Source of the DNA: Adhaeribacter sp. | Lineage (GTDB): Bacteria > Bacteroidota > Bacteroidia > Cytophagales > Hymenobacteraceae | NCBI GenBank assembly: GCA_028288395.1 | Contig: JAQBNV010000494.1 | Location: 1-5,690, forward strand | Direction of reading: 5' to 3' | Length of the DNA stretch: 5,690 bases | In this document: piece by piece, positions 1 through 5,690 of the stretch | Numbering within the stretch: the stretch's first letter is position 1 | How the letters are laid out: each line of letters opens with the position of its first letter | Program-made: the position numbers and the translations under genes | Notes under the pieces: model-generated | Seen by the model: the letters and a program-made list of their open reading frames with translations, nothing else | The model's database searches: none | Told to the model about the DNA's origin: nothing

Positions 1-769
<769 letters not shown>

Positions 770-800
770 TAATCTAAAGCCGTGCTTACCAATCTAGGCG

Positions 801-833
801 CAAAAATACATATTTTCCGGCACAGTAGCTAAA
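801..833 (-). promoter_or_regulatory. Candidate Bacteroidota-type promoter of smc
   Basis: Read on the minus strand, TATTTTTG (808-801) is an exact match to the -7 pattern TAnnTTTG of the Bacteroidota primary sigma factor. About 20-21 bases upstream lies TTTAG (833-829), one mismatch from the TTTG expected near -33. Transcription would begin a few bases below 801 and leave a leader of roughly 25-30 nt before the smc ATG at 769. The leader has no convincing Shine-Dalgarno sequence, as is usual in this phylum. The call rests on pattern match and position only. Confidence 0.5.
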
Positions 834-837
834 TCCA

Positions 838-866
838 TTCTGGCAGCAGGTTAAAGGGTGCCAGAA
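838..866. repeat. Perfect 8-bp inverted repeat abutting the smc promoter
   Basis: TTCTGGCA (838-845) and TGCCAGAA (859-866) are exact reverse complements separated by 13 bases, so their centres are 21 bp apart, about two helical turns. In RNA they could form an 8-bp stem with a 13-nt loop. Neither strand has a U-tract after the stem, so it is a poor intrinsic terminator. The repeat ends four bases from the candidate -33 element of smc, which would suit a dimeric regulator site. It could equally be a 3'-end hairpin of the upstream methyltransferase transcript. Confidence 0.4.
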
Positions 867-935
867 AATGCAGGATAAAAATACCGGTGTCTTACGCAAA
901 AAAAATATAAAGAACTGCGCCTGGCTATTTAGTAA

Positions 936-949
936 TGCTGGTACCAGCA
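936..949. repeat. 14-bp perfect palindrome just after the methyltransferase stop codon
   Basis: TGCTGGTACCAGCA is fully self-complementary. It begins two bases past the stop codon of the minus-strand methyltransferase gene. As RNA it would make a 5-bp stem (UGCUG/CAGCA) with a GUAC loop. What follows on the minus strand (TTACTAAATAG) is not a U-tract, so this is at most a weak terminator or a transcript-end stabilising hairpin. A DNA-level dyad site is also possible. Confidence 0.4.
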
Positions 950-951
950 AT

Positions 952-1515
952 TTATTTGATAGCTTCGAAAATACGGATAGGCGGGGCGTTGCGGAAACAG
1001 AACTCCGTTTTTACCTTTTTAAAATAAAGATCTAAGTAATCCTTTAAAAATTTATCTAGTTGAAAAAAGGTTTGGTAGGCGAGGAATTTACCACCGGGCC
1101 GCAGGCATTCGGCCGATTTATTTACAATATTATTCCGGAGGGTATGGGGCAGAAAAGAAAAAGGAATACCCGAAATAATATAATCGGCTTTGCTAACCCG
1201 GCTAAGAGAAAGTATTTCTACTACATTTTCGGCGCTTTCGTGGTAAATAAGCAGGCGCGGATCCCGGAAAGAACTTTGGAGGATATTTATAAATTCGGTA
1301 TTCCTTTCAATCAGGATAAGAGTAGAATCCGGCGTAAGTTTATCTAGCAGGTAACGCGTAAAAACACCGGTGCCCGGGCCATATTCTATTATTACATTTT
1401 TCTTGCGAAAATCGATTTTATCACAAACTTTCTTGATGCCAAAGACCGAAGTAGGGGTAAAGGAAGCTACTTGCTTGTCGCGCAGCATATTTTTTAAATA
1501 AACAATGGTATCCAT
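952..1515 (-). CDS. Small class I SAM-dependent methyltransferase, PmtA/COG3963-like
   Basis: This 187-residue protein has no signal peptide and is probably cytoplasmic or peripherally membrane-bound. It has the class I (Rossmann) methyltransferase pattern. Motif I is EYGPGTGVFT at 44-53, which binds S-adenosylmethionine. An acidic residue ends strand 2 (E70, in LILIERN), SAENVVEI lies near 94-101, and a motif IV-like SGIPFSFLP is at 115-123. LRPGGKFLAYQTF (138-150) matches the turn before strand 5-6, and FRNAPPIRIFEA near the C-terminus resembles the N-x-PP end of the COG3963 group. That group includes bacterial phospholipid N-methyltransferase PmtA and is sometimes auto-annotated as rRNA adenine dimethylase because of the GPGTG motif. 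At 187 residues it is shorter than KsgA, so I do not call it KsgA. The substrate cannot be read from sequence; phosphatidylethanolamine is one candidate. The ATG at 1515 is the only convincing start and has no Shine-Dalgarno. The gene stands alone, with 156 bases to the gene before it and 182 to the one after. Confidence 0.8.
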   Translation of the reverse strand: MDTIVYLKNMLRDKQVASFTPTSVFGIKKVCDKIDFRKKNVIIEYGPGTGVFTRYLLDKLTPDSTLILIERNTEFINILQSSFRDPRLLIYHESAENVVEILSLSRVSKADYIISGIPFSFLPHTLRNNIVNKSAECLRPGGKFLAYQTFFQLDKFLKDYLDLYFKKVKTEFCFRNAPPIRIFEAIK

Positions 1516-1595
1516 CCGTTATTTTTTCTGGAATTCTGATTAACGTTAAGGTTAAAATTTAATCAACTTTCGTCGTCTGCAATCTATTGGCAATA

Positions 1596-1624
1596 ATCAA
1601 CCCGGTAGCTGTGCCCGGATTGAT
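1596..1624 (-). other. Hairpin between the DUF4159 gene and the methyltransferase gene
   Basis: On the minus strand, ATCAATCCGG (1624-1615) pairs with CCGGGTTGAT (1605-1596) around a 9-nt loop, giving a 10-bp stem that includes one G-U pair. The same stem on the plus strand would have an A-C mismatch, so it is better as minus-strand RNA. Only a short U/A-rich stretch (TATTG) follows. It may be a weak terminator for the rsmE-DUF4159 transcript, which ends about 48 bases upstream, or a leader structure about 80 bases ahead of the methyltransferase start. A separate weak CCGG/CCGG stem lies near 1647-1659. Nothing else is evident in this 156-base gap. Confidence 0.35.
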
Positions 1625-1671
1625 ATAGTACGGGTTTTAAGAATAGCCGGACAAACCGGGGTGTAAATAAA

Positions 1672-2334
1672 TTAATCGAAATTGGTGAGCGCGTAGGAAA
1701 GTATATTGGCTCCCATGCGTAAGGCTAACTGGCGTTTTTCTTCCGGATCGTTGTAAATTTCCTGATCCTCCCAGCCGTTTCCCAAATCGCATTCATACGA
1801 ATAAAAGCAAACCAACCGGCCCTGGTAAATCAGCCCAAAGCCTTGGGGTACTTTGTTGTCGTGCTCGTGAATTTTAGGTAAGCCTTTCGGGAATTTGTAT
1901 TTCTGGCTATAAACCGGATGATTAAATGGTAATTCCACAAAACTTAACTCCGGAAATACCTTTTTCATTTCGGTGCGAATAAATTTATCGAGGCCGTAAT
2001 TGTCATCGATGTGCAGAAAACCACCATTTACCAGGTATTTACGCAGATTTTCGGCTTCAGCATCTGAGAAAACCACGTTGCCGTGCCCGGTCATGTGCAC
2101 AAAGGGGTAACTGAAAAGCTCAGCGCTGCCCACTTCCACGATGGCCTCATCCTTGTTAATATTCATGCTCAGGTTTTGGTTGCAGAACTTTATTAAATTT
2201 GGCAAAGAAGTTTTATTCGCGTACCAGTCACCGCCGCCATTATATTTTAATTTAGCTATCTGAAAACTGGGATTCTGCGCCAGCACGGTCAAAAAGCTAA
2301 TACTGATCAAAAGAAAAGTGAATATAAATTTCAT
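1672..2334 (-). CDS. Secreted DUF4159-family protein
   Basis: The product has 220 residues. A clear Sec signal peptide (M-K-F, then a hydrophobic stretch to LTVLAQ) is probably cleaved around residue 19 or 20, so the mature protein should be periplasmic. The rest matches the DUF4159 family as I know it in Bacteroidota: AKLKYNGGGDWYAN near 27-40, FVHMTGHGNVVFSD at 78-91, NGGFLHIDDNYG at 103-114, NHPVY at 138-142, and the late SYECDLGNGWED at 179-190. The family is thought to have a class I glutamine-amidotransferase-like fold with no demonstrated activity; that fold statement comes from memory, not from this sequence. The conserved His, Asp and Cys positions (H109, D110-111, C182) are intact. 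No reaction can be assigned. The ATG at 2334 is set by the signal peptide. It lies 16-17 bases after the rsmE stop on the same strand, so the two are probably one operon. The A/T-rich leader has no Shine-Dalgarno. Confidence 0.85.
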   Translation of the reverse strand: MKFIFTFLLISISFLTVLAQNPSFQIAKLKYNGGGDWYANKTSLPNLIKFCNQNLSMNINKDEAIVEVGSAELFSYPFVHMTGHGNVVFSDAEAENLRKYLVNGGFLHIDDNYGLDKFIRTEMKKVFPELSFVELPFNHPVYSQKYKFPKGLPKIHEHDNKVPQGFGLIYQGRLVCFYSYECDLGNGWEDQEIYNDPEEKRQLALRMGANILSYALTNFD

Positions 2335-2350
2335 AAAAATAAAAAGCTAA

Positions 2351-3061
2351 TTAGGTGTTTTTTAAATCATGTAAGAGATTAAGGGTGTGGCAGGCTACCA
2401 GGGCCGCAGTTTCGGTACGTAACCGACTGGTGCCCAACGTTACCGGCTGCACGCCTTTCTCGTAGGCCAGCTTAATCTCCTGGGGCGAAAAGTCGCCTTC
2501 CGGACCAATCAATACACAAAACGATTCGGCTACCGGCACCCGGTGCAAGGGCGTCCTATCGTGTTCTTCTAAATGAGCGATGTAATTGCCGCCCGGGGCT
2601 AATTCCCCGATAAAGTCTTTAAATGATATAATATTGCTAAGTTCGGGCTTATAGGCCTTAACGGATTGCTTCATGGCGCTTACCAGCACTTTCTCCAGCC
2701 GGTCGTGGTTAACCTGCTTACGTTCTGAACGTTCGCATAATAAAAAGGATATGCGATCGATACCAATTTCCGTCGCTTTTTCTACAAACCACTCCATCCG
2801 GTCGATATTTTTAGTAGGGGCCACGGCGATATGTATCCGGTAAGGGCGGTAGCCAAACTGCAAATAGGTTTCGGTAACCTGCAAAACACACTTTTTCGGG
2901 TTGTCTTCCTGGATAATGGCCTGGTAAAAACCTCCTTTTCCGTCTACTAAATTTACGGCATCTCCTTTGGTTAAGCGTAAAACCTTTATCGCGTGTTTAG
3001 ATTCTTCTTCGGGTAATATTACGGTTTCGGTTTGTAACGAAGAGATGTAGAAAAGATGCAT
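2351..3061 (-). CDS. rsmE: 16S rRNA (uracil-1498-N3)-methyltransferase RsmE
   Basis: RsmE uses S-adenosylmethionine to methylate N3 of U1498 in helix 44 of 16S rRNA, at the decoding site of the 30S subunit in the cytoplasm. The protein is 236 residues, close to the family norm of about 240. An N-terminal PUA-like RNA-binding domain covers about residues 1-70, with the typical SKHAIKVLRL at 21-30 and a GKGGFYQAII strand at 41-50. The SPOUT methyltransferase domain follows: EKATEIGIDRISFLLCERSER at 94-114, MKQSVKAY at 130-137, then the knot motifs LIGPEGDFSPQE (184-195) and LGTSRLRTETAA (209-220) that form the cofactor pocket. All landmarks are present and the gene is intact. The ATG at 3061 gives the normal N-terminus (MHLFYI). 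It heads the probable rsmE-DUF4159 operon and is divergent from the POT transporter. I found no good promoter match in its leader. Confidence 0.95.
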   Translation of the reverse strand: MHLFYISSLQTETVILPEEESKHAIKVLRLTKGDAVNLVDGKGGFYQAIIQEDNPKKCVLQVTETYLQFGYRPYRIHIAVAPTKNIDRMEWFVEKATEIGIDRISFLLCERSERKQVNHDRLEKVLVSAMKQSVKAYKPELSNIISFKDFIGELAPGGNYIAHLEEHDRTPLHRVPVAESFCVLIGPEGDFSPQEIKLAYEKGVQPVTLGTSRLRTETAALVACHTLNLLHDLKNT

Positions 3062-3138
3062 GGTAAACTTTAATTTTAACCCAATATAAACAGCTGCTTT
3101 ATTATATTTCTATAAAACTTCAACAATTTATTCCGGCG

Positions 3139-3163
3139 TTCTGGTTGTCTTAAAATTCTGGTT
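3139..3163. repeat. Two direct copies of an 8-mer in the divergent rsmE/POT region
   Basis: TTCTGGTT occurs at 3139-3146 and again at 3156-3163, with starts 17 bases apart, inside the 223-base region between the two divergent genes. It could be part of a regulator site, but such a short repeat may be chance. The rest of that region is A/T-rich and holds only the POT promoter candidate. Confidence 0.2.
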
Positions 3164-3201
3164 TAATCGCTTCGCTTACCCATATAGCCCTATAATAATA
3201 T

Positions 3202-3233
3202 TTTGGCAATTTGGGTCGGAGGTTGTAGATTTA
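3202..3233 (+). promoter_or_regulatory. Candidate Bacteroidota-type promoter of the POT transporter gene
   Basis: TTTG (3202-3205) is followed after 20 bases by TAGATTTA (3226-3233), which matches TAnnTTTG except for the last base. Element order and spacing fit the Bacteroidota primary-sigma pattern. Transcription would start near 3240 and give a leader of about 45 nt that is very A/T-rich before the ATG at 3285. No Shine-Dalgarno sequence is seen. The call rests on pattern and position only. Confidence 0.45.
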
Positions 3234-3284
3234 CTTAAATTGTGAATAACTACATCTAACTTATTATTTGTTAAAATATTTTAA

Positions 3285-4637
3285 ATGGAACAAACCATTC
3301 TGGATGAAAATCTTGCGGGGTTAAACGAAGAAAAACACCCCAGTGCCTTATACATGCTCTTCTTTACCGAAATGTGGGAGCGGTTTAGTTACTACGGGAT
3401 GCGGGCTTTGTTAACCCTATACCTGATTTCCGAAATATCAAAAGGAGGACTGGGCTGGACCTCGGCCGAAGCCGGACAACTTTACGGTATTTATACCGGC
3501 CTGGTATATGTTACGCCCATCATTGGGGGTTACTTGGCAGATAAATTTTTAGGCTACCGATCGGCGGTTATTATTGGGGGCTTGCTGATGGCGCTGGGCC
3601 ATGCCTCGCTGGCAATCGATGCGTTACCTTTTTTCTACGGTGGTTTAGGATTATTAATTATTGGTAACGGTTTTTTTAAACCTAATATTTCTTCGATGGT
3701 GGGGCAATTATACCCCCAGGGCAGCAAGTTAAAAGATTCGGCCTATACCATTTTTTACATGGGTATTAACCTGGGAGCCTTTTTGGGTTCTATCATTTGC
3801 GGGTATCTGGGCGAAAGCGTAGGCTGGCATTATGGTTTTGGCGCAGCTGGTATTGGGATGGTGCTGGGCTTGGTACAGTTTTATATTGGCCGCCACCGGT
3901 TAGGTAAAATTGGCCTGAAACCCGAGAAGAAAGCAGTGGGTGCCGTAGAAGTTCCCAAAGAACCTTTAACCAAAGTGGAGCGAGATCGCCTGGTTGTGGT
4001 GCTTACCTTGTCCTTTTTCTCTATTTTATTCTGGCTGGCCTTTGAACAGGCGGGATCTTCCATGAATATTTTCGCTTATAAATACACCGACCGCTCTATC
4101 CTGGGCTGGGAAGTGCCGGCCACCTGGTTTCAATCGATTAATGCCTTCTTCATATTTACCCTGGCTCCCTTGTTTTCGATGTTGTGGGTAAAACTGGCGA
4201 AAAAAGATTTGGACCCATCGGGGCCAATTAAGTTCGCAATTGGCTTGTTTTTACTGGGCCTGGGATTTGTAGTCCTGGTATTTGGTTCTTTATCAATTCC
4301 TAAAGGCGCCGAAACGGCGGGTGTGAGTTTAATTTGGCTGGTGCTGGCTTACCTGCTGCACACCATGGGCGAGCTTTGCTTGTCGCCGGTAGGTTTGTCT
4401 TTTGTTAATAAATTATCGCCGGCCCGCCTCATTGGTGTTATGTTTGGCGTTTGGTTTTTTGCTTCGGCTATTGGTAACTACATTGGTGGCGCACTGGCCG
4501 GGATGATCGACGAAATGGCCAAAACCCAAACCATGTCCAGCTTCTTTCTGATTTTTGTGGGCATTGCTTTTGTAGCTTCCTTTTTGCTTTTCCTGCTCTC
4601 CCGGAAACTAGTAACCTGGATGCACGGCGTACATTAA
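3285..4637 (+). CDS. POT/PTR2-family proton-coupled oligopeptide transporter
   Basis: This 450-residue inner-membrane protein of the major facilitator superfamily imports di- and tripeptides together with protons (DtpT/PepT group). The POT signatures are clear. TM1 has ExxER (E29, E32, R33) followed by FSYYGMRALL. TM4 has the FFKPN lysine (K132). TM5 has FYMGINLGAFL at 157-167. TM7 has the glutamate of FEQAGSSMNIFA (E254), and TM10 has GELCLSPVGLSFV (E363). These are the residues known in PepTSo/PepTSt to couple protons and bind peptide, and all are intact. I count twelve hydrophobic segments, roughly at 21-49, 61-86, 91-111, 114-143, 151-178, 180-202, 235-263, 278-304, 315-336, 347-374, 380-408 and 418-442. 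The 203-234 linker is short and hydrophilic, so the extra HA/HB helix pair of many bacterial members is missing. The ATG at 3285 gives a normal cytoplasmic N-terminus. The gene is monocistronic by appearance, with its own promoter candidate and a strong terminator. Exact substrate range is unknown. Confidence 0.93.
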   Translation: MEQTILDENLAGLNEEKHPSALYMLFFTEMWERFSYYGMRALLTLYLISEISKGGLGWTSAEAGQLYGIYTGLVYVTPIIGGYLADKFLGYRSAVIIGGLLMALGHASLAIDALPFFYGGLGLLIIGNGFFKPNISSMVGQLYPQGSKLKDSAYTIFYMGINLGAFLGSIICGYLGESVGWHYGFGAAGIGMVLGLVQFYIGRHRLGKIGLKPEKKAVGAVEVPKEPLTKVERDRLVVVLTLSFFSILFWLAFEQAGSSMNIFAYKYTDRSILGWEVPATWFQSINAFFIFTLAPLFSMLWVKLAKKDLDPSGPIKFAIGLFLLGLGFVVLVFGSLSIPKGAETAGVSLIWLVLAYLLHTMGELCLSPVGLSFVNKLSPARLIGVMFGVWFFASAIGNYIGGALAGMIDEMAKTQTMSSFFLIFVGIAFVASFLLFLLSRKLVTWMHGVH

Positions 4638-4643
4638 TATTTT

Positions 4644-4660
4644 ATTTGATTTAGTCAAAT
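4644..4660 (+). other. Small A/T-rich hairpin after the POT stop codon
   Basis: ATTTGA (4644-4649) and TCAAAT (4655-4660) can pair around a 5-nt loop six bases past the stop codon. The stem is weak and lies directly next to the strong terminator at 4662. It is probably incidental or a minor accessory to it. Confidence 0.3.
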
Positions 4661-4661
4661 C

Positions 4662-4700
4662 AAAGCCTCTGCCAAAACGGTAGAGGCTTTTTTATTTTTG
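4662..4700 (+). terminator. Strong intrinsic terminator of the POT gene
   Basis: AAAGCCTCTGCC (4662-4673) pairs with GGTAGAGGCTTT (4679-4690) as a 12-bp stem with one G-U pair and a 5-nt AAAAC loop. It is followed directly by a T-rich run, TTTATTTTTG. The stem starts 25 bases after the POT stop codon. This is a textbook Rho-independent terminator for plus-strand transcription. Read from the other side it lacks a good U-tract. Confidence 0.93.
4668..4700 (+). promoter_or_regulatory. Possible promoter of the lipoprotein gene overlapping the terminator
   Basis: TATTTTTG (4693-4700), the tail of the terminator, is an exact TAnnTTTG match. TCTG (4668-4671), one mismatch from TTTG, lies 21 bases upstream inside the stem. 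Transcription would start near 4706 and give a leader of about 100 nt before the ATG at 4806. A T-rich terminator tail can match TAnnTTTG by chance, so this is tentative. I saw no better promoter between 4700 and 4805. Confidence 0.25.
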
Positions 4701-4805
4701 GAAGTCAGCAGATTAAGCAACTATCCCTGGAACATCAAATCCATTAATCTTTATAACCCCAAAACAAGTCAGCCGTTAATCTCATATATAACAAAATATT
4801 ATTTT

Positions 4806-5375
4806 ATGAGACGGGGCCAATCCTTTTTAACATTACCGCTATTATTTCTAATCCTAAACGGTTGTACTACGAACAACCAGCTCAGTCAAAACAAAAACCC
4901 GGCTGAAATTTCCCTTAATGAAAATCCAAACTTTCAGGTTAACAATCTTGCCAATCCGGACGGCGTTAAAATAAACCAGCAAACCCAAAAAATATATAAT
5001 CAGCACCTGAAGACTTTGCAGGAAAAGGCGCCGGATAAATTTACTGTTTATTCACAGCTGGTGGATGTGCCCGAGAAAACTACTTATACGGCAGTAGGGA
5101 ACCTGTTTGGCAACGTAGATACTTTAAAAATCAAAAGCAAAGGATTTGTAAACCGGCGCCTGGACAATTTAGCGTATCTGCATAAAAGACAAATCGATAG
5201 AAACAGGAAAGTTATTTCGTCGGAATATTTATTTAAAACCGATGACGGTTACTTTTATCTACTGGCTTATGCGCCGGTGCGGCATTTAATTATGAACGAA
5301 GAAGACCTGATTATTGCCCAGGATAGTTTAAACCGGAAATCAACAGGCTTGCTGGGGTCATTATATAAAAAATAA
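4806..5375 (+). CDS. Small predicted lipoprotein of unknown function
   Basis: I do not recognise this family. The ATG at 4806 gives a 189-residue protein with a classic lipoprotein signal: basic MRRGQ, a hydrophobic core, then lipobox LNGC with the lipidated cysteine at residue 20. The frame stays open upstream to a TTG at 4698, but that start sits in the POT terminator tail and would bury the signal peptide behind 36 polar residues, so ATG 4806 is preferred. After Cys20 the chain is Asn/Gln-rich to about residue 66 (likely a flexible tether). Next comes a charged segment, possibly helical, at 58-78. A mixed region follows with VDVPEKTTYTAVGNLFGNVDTL near 86-107 and a basic stretch around 113-135. 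It ends with a YLFKTDDGYFYLLAYAPVRH segment (141-160) that looks like beta strands. There are no other cysteines and no membrane segments. The residues after Cys20 are Thr-Thr. It should sit in the periplasm or outer membrane, probably as a stand-alone gene. Confidence 0.75.
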   Translation: MRRGQSFLTLPLLFLILNGCTTNNQLSQNKNPAEISLNENPNFQVNNLANPDGVKINQQTQKIYNQHLKTLQEKAPDKFTVYSQLVDVPEKTTYTAVGNLFGNVDTLKIKSKGFVNRRLDNLAYLHKRQIDRNRKVISSEYLFKTDDGYFYLLAYAPVRHLIMNEEDLIIAQDSLNRKSTGLLGSLYKK

Positions 5376-5613
5376 TGCCCTGATATATTTATTAACGAGA
5401 GTACTAAATAGCTAAAGAAACTATAGGTTTAGCTTTAAGGTGAATTAATAAATTCGGCTACCAACCAGTTCATGCCTTTACCGGGCTAATTGAATAAATA
5501 GCTAACTAAAAGGATGGAATATTGTCGTGTACACATCCGGATGCTTGTGCTATATTAATTTAGATATGACAAGTAAAGCACCCGAAGAATAAAACAGCAA
5601 ACGATTTTAAATA
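5376..5613. other. Gene-free region with short dyad elements
   Basis: About 240 bases between the lipoprotein stop and the groEL terminator carry no convincing gene; only reading frames under 20 codons exist on either strand. It holds AGCTAAA (5410-5416) facing TTTAGCT (5428-5434), a weak hairpin. The 11-mer TAAATAGCTAA occurs at 5405-5415 and 5495-5505. Two palindromes share a base: GTGTACAC (5527-5534) and CATCCGGATG (5534-5543). None of these has a known role here, and no tRNA or known RNA shape was recognised. Confidence 0.45.
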
Positions 5614-5653
5614 AAAAGAAAAGACCCCGGCTACTGCCGGGGTCTTTTCTTTT
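5614..5653 (-). terminator. Very strong, probably bidirectional terminator of groEL
   Basis: Positions 5614-5631 pair perfectly with 5636-5653: an 18-bp stem with a GACCCCGGC core, flanked by A-tract/T-tract arms, and a 4-nt loop (TACT). On the minus strand the stem follows the groEL stop by about 20 bases and ends in TCTTTTCTTTTTATTT, a good U-tract. On the plus strand the 3' arm also ends in TCTTTTCTTTT, so it could stop read-through from the lipoprotein gene about 240 bases upstream. Confidence 0.93.
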
Positions 5654-5673
5654 AAAAGAAGCAAAGGGGTGAA

Positions 5674-5690
5674 TTACATCATGCCGCCCA
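5674..5690 (-). CDS. groL: C-terminal end of chaperonin GroEL (runs off the right edge)
   Basis: Only the last four complete codons and the stop are in view. Read on the minus strand they give Gly-Gly-Met-Met-stop. The two bases before them (TG) are compatible with another ATG Met codon. A C-terminal GGM-repeat tail ending in GGMM is characteristic of bacterial GroEL, the 60-kDa ATP-dependent folding chamber that works with GroES. The strong terminator about 20 bases downstream fits groEL as the last gene of a groES-groEL operon. The call relies on a very short stretch, but few other proteins end this way. Confidence 0.7.

Noticed and set aside
1060..1347. Plus-strand open frame of 95 codons
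   Set aside because: It is fully inside the minus-strand methyltransferase gene, which carries the conserved motifs. The product resembles nothing and is a shadow frame.
2291..2351. An 11-base repeat (AAAAAGCTAAT) at 2291-2301 and 2341-2351
   Set aside because: One copy is in the signal-peptide codons and the other at the gene junction. The sequence is A/T-rich, there is no third copy nearby, and it is probably chance.
3881..4063. Minus-strand open frame of 60 codons
   Set aside because: It is antisense to the loop and TM7 region of the POT transporter and has low-complexity Ser/Thr/Arg content with no independent support.
4698..4805. TTG-initiated N-terminal extension of the lipoprotein
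   Set aside because: It starts inside the terminator tail and would place 36 polar residues before a clear lipoprotein signal peptide. ATG 4806 explains the data better.
923..5412. An 11-mer shared in inverted orientation between 924-934 and 5402-5412 (TACTAAATAGC)
   Set aside because: By simple expectation several 11-base matches occur by chance in a window of this size, more so in A/T-rich spacers. There is no longer homology around them.
5438..5473. Short minus-strand frame MNWLVAEFINSP in the gap before groEL
   Set aside because: It has only 12 codons and no flanking homology that I can recognise in any frame, so it is not supportable as a gene or a transposase remnant.

Overview
The window looks like an ordinary chromosomal stretch from a Bacteroidota bacterium, probably of the Cytophagales/Hymenobacteraceae type (the family-level guess is weak). 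The evidence is the SMC head sequence, whose 'IELKMVDEIL' replaces the usual 'ISQG-V--IL'. The starts have little or no Shine-Dalgarno sequence. Two or three intergenic regions carry matches to the Bacteroidota promoter pattern (TTTG about 20 bases ahead of TAnnTTTG), and the gene set (DUF4159 protein, POT transporter, RsmE, GroEL ending in GGMM) fits the same phylum. Base composition is moderate and I see no clear foreign segment.

Layout. From the left edge to about 3.06 kb every gene is on the minus strand. In transcription order these are rsmE (3061-2351), a secreted DUF4159 protein (2334-1672), a small SAM-dependent methyltransferase related to the PmtA/COG3963 group (1515-952), and the 5' part of smc (769 to beyond position 1). 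rsmE and the DUF4159 gene are 16-17 bases apart and probably co-transcribed. The methyltransferase and smc are each preceded by 150-180 bases of non-coding DNA, and smc has its own promoter candidate. A 223-base divergent region separates rsmE from a plus-strand POT/PTR2 proton-coupled peptide transporter (3285-4637), which ends at a strong intrinsic terminator. A small unrecognised lipoprotein (4806-5375, plus) follows. After about 240 bases without a gene comes a very strong, bidirectional-looking terminator, then the last codons of a minus-strand groEL whose body lies beyond the right edge.

Together these are housekeeping functions: chromosome organisation (SMC), ribosome modification (RsmE), protein folding (GroEL) and peptide uptake (POT). 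Two or three envelope or unknown proteins are mixed in. Apart from the probable rsmE-DUF4159 pair, nothing suggests one coordinated pathway. I found no mobile element, CRISPR array, RNA gene or defence system. The points worth a second look are small: an inverted repeat abutting the smc promoter, a possible promoter inside a terminator, a 12-TM transporter lacking the usual bacterial helix pair, dyad structures in intergenic DNA, and the unassigned lipoprotein.
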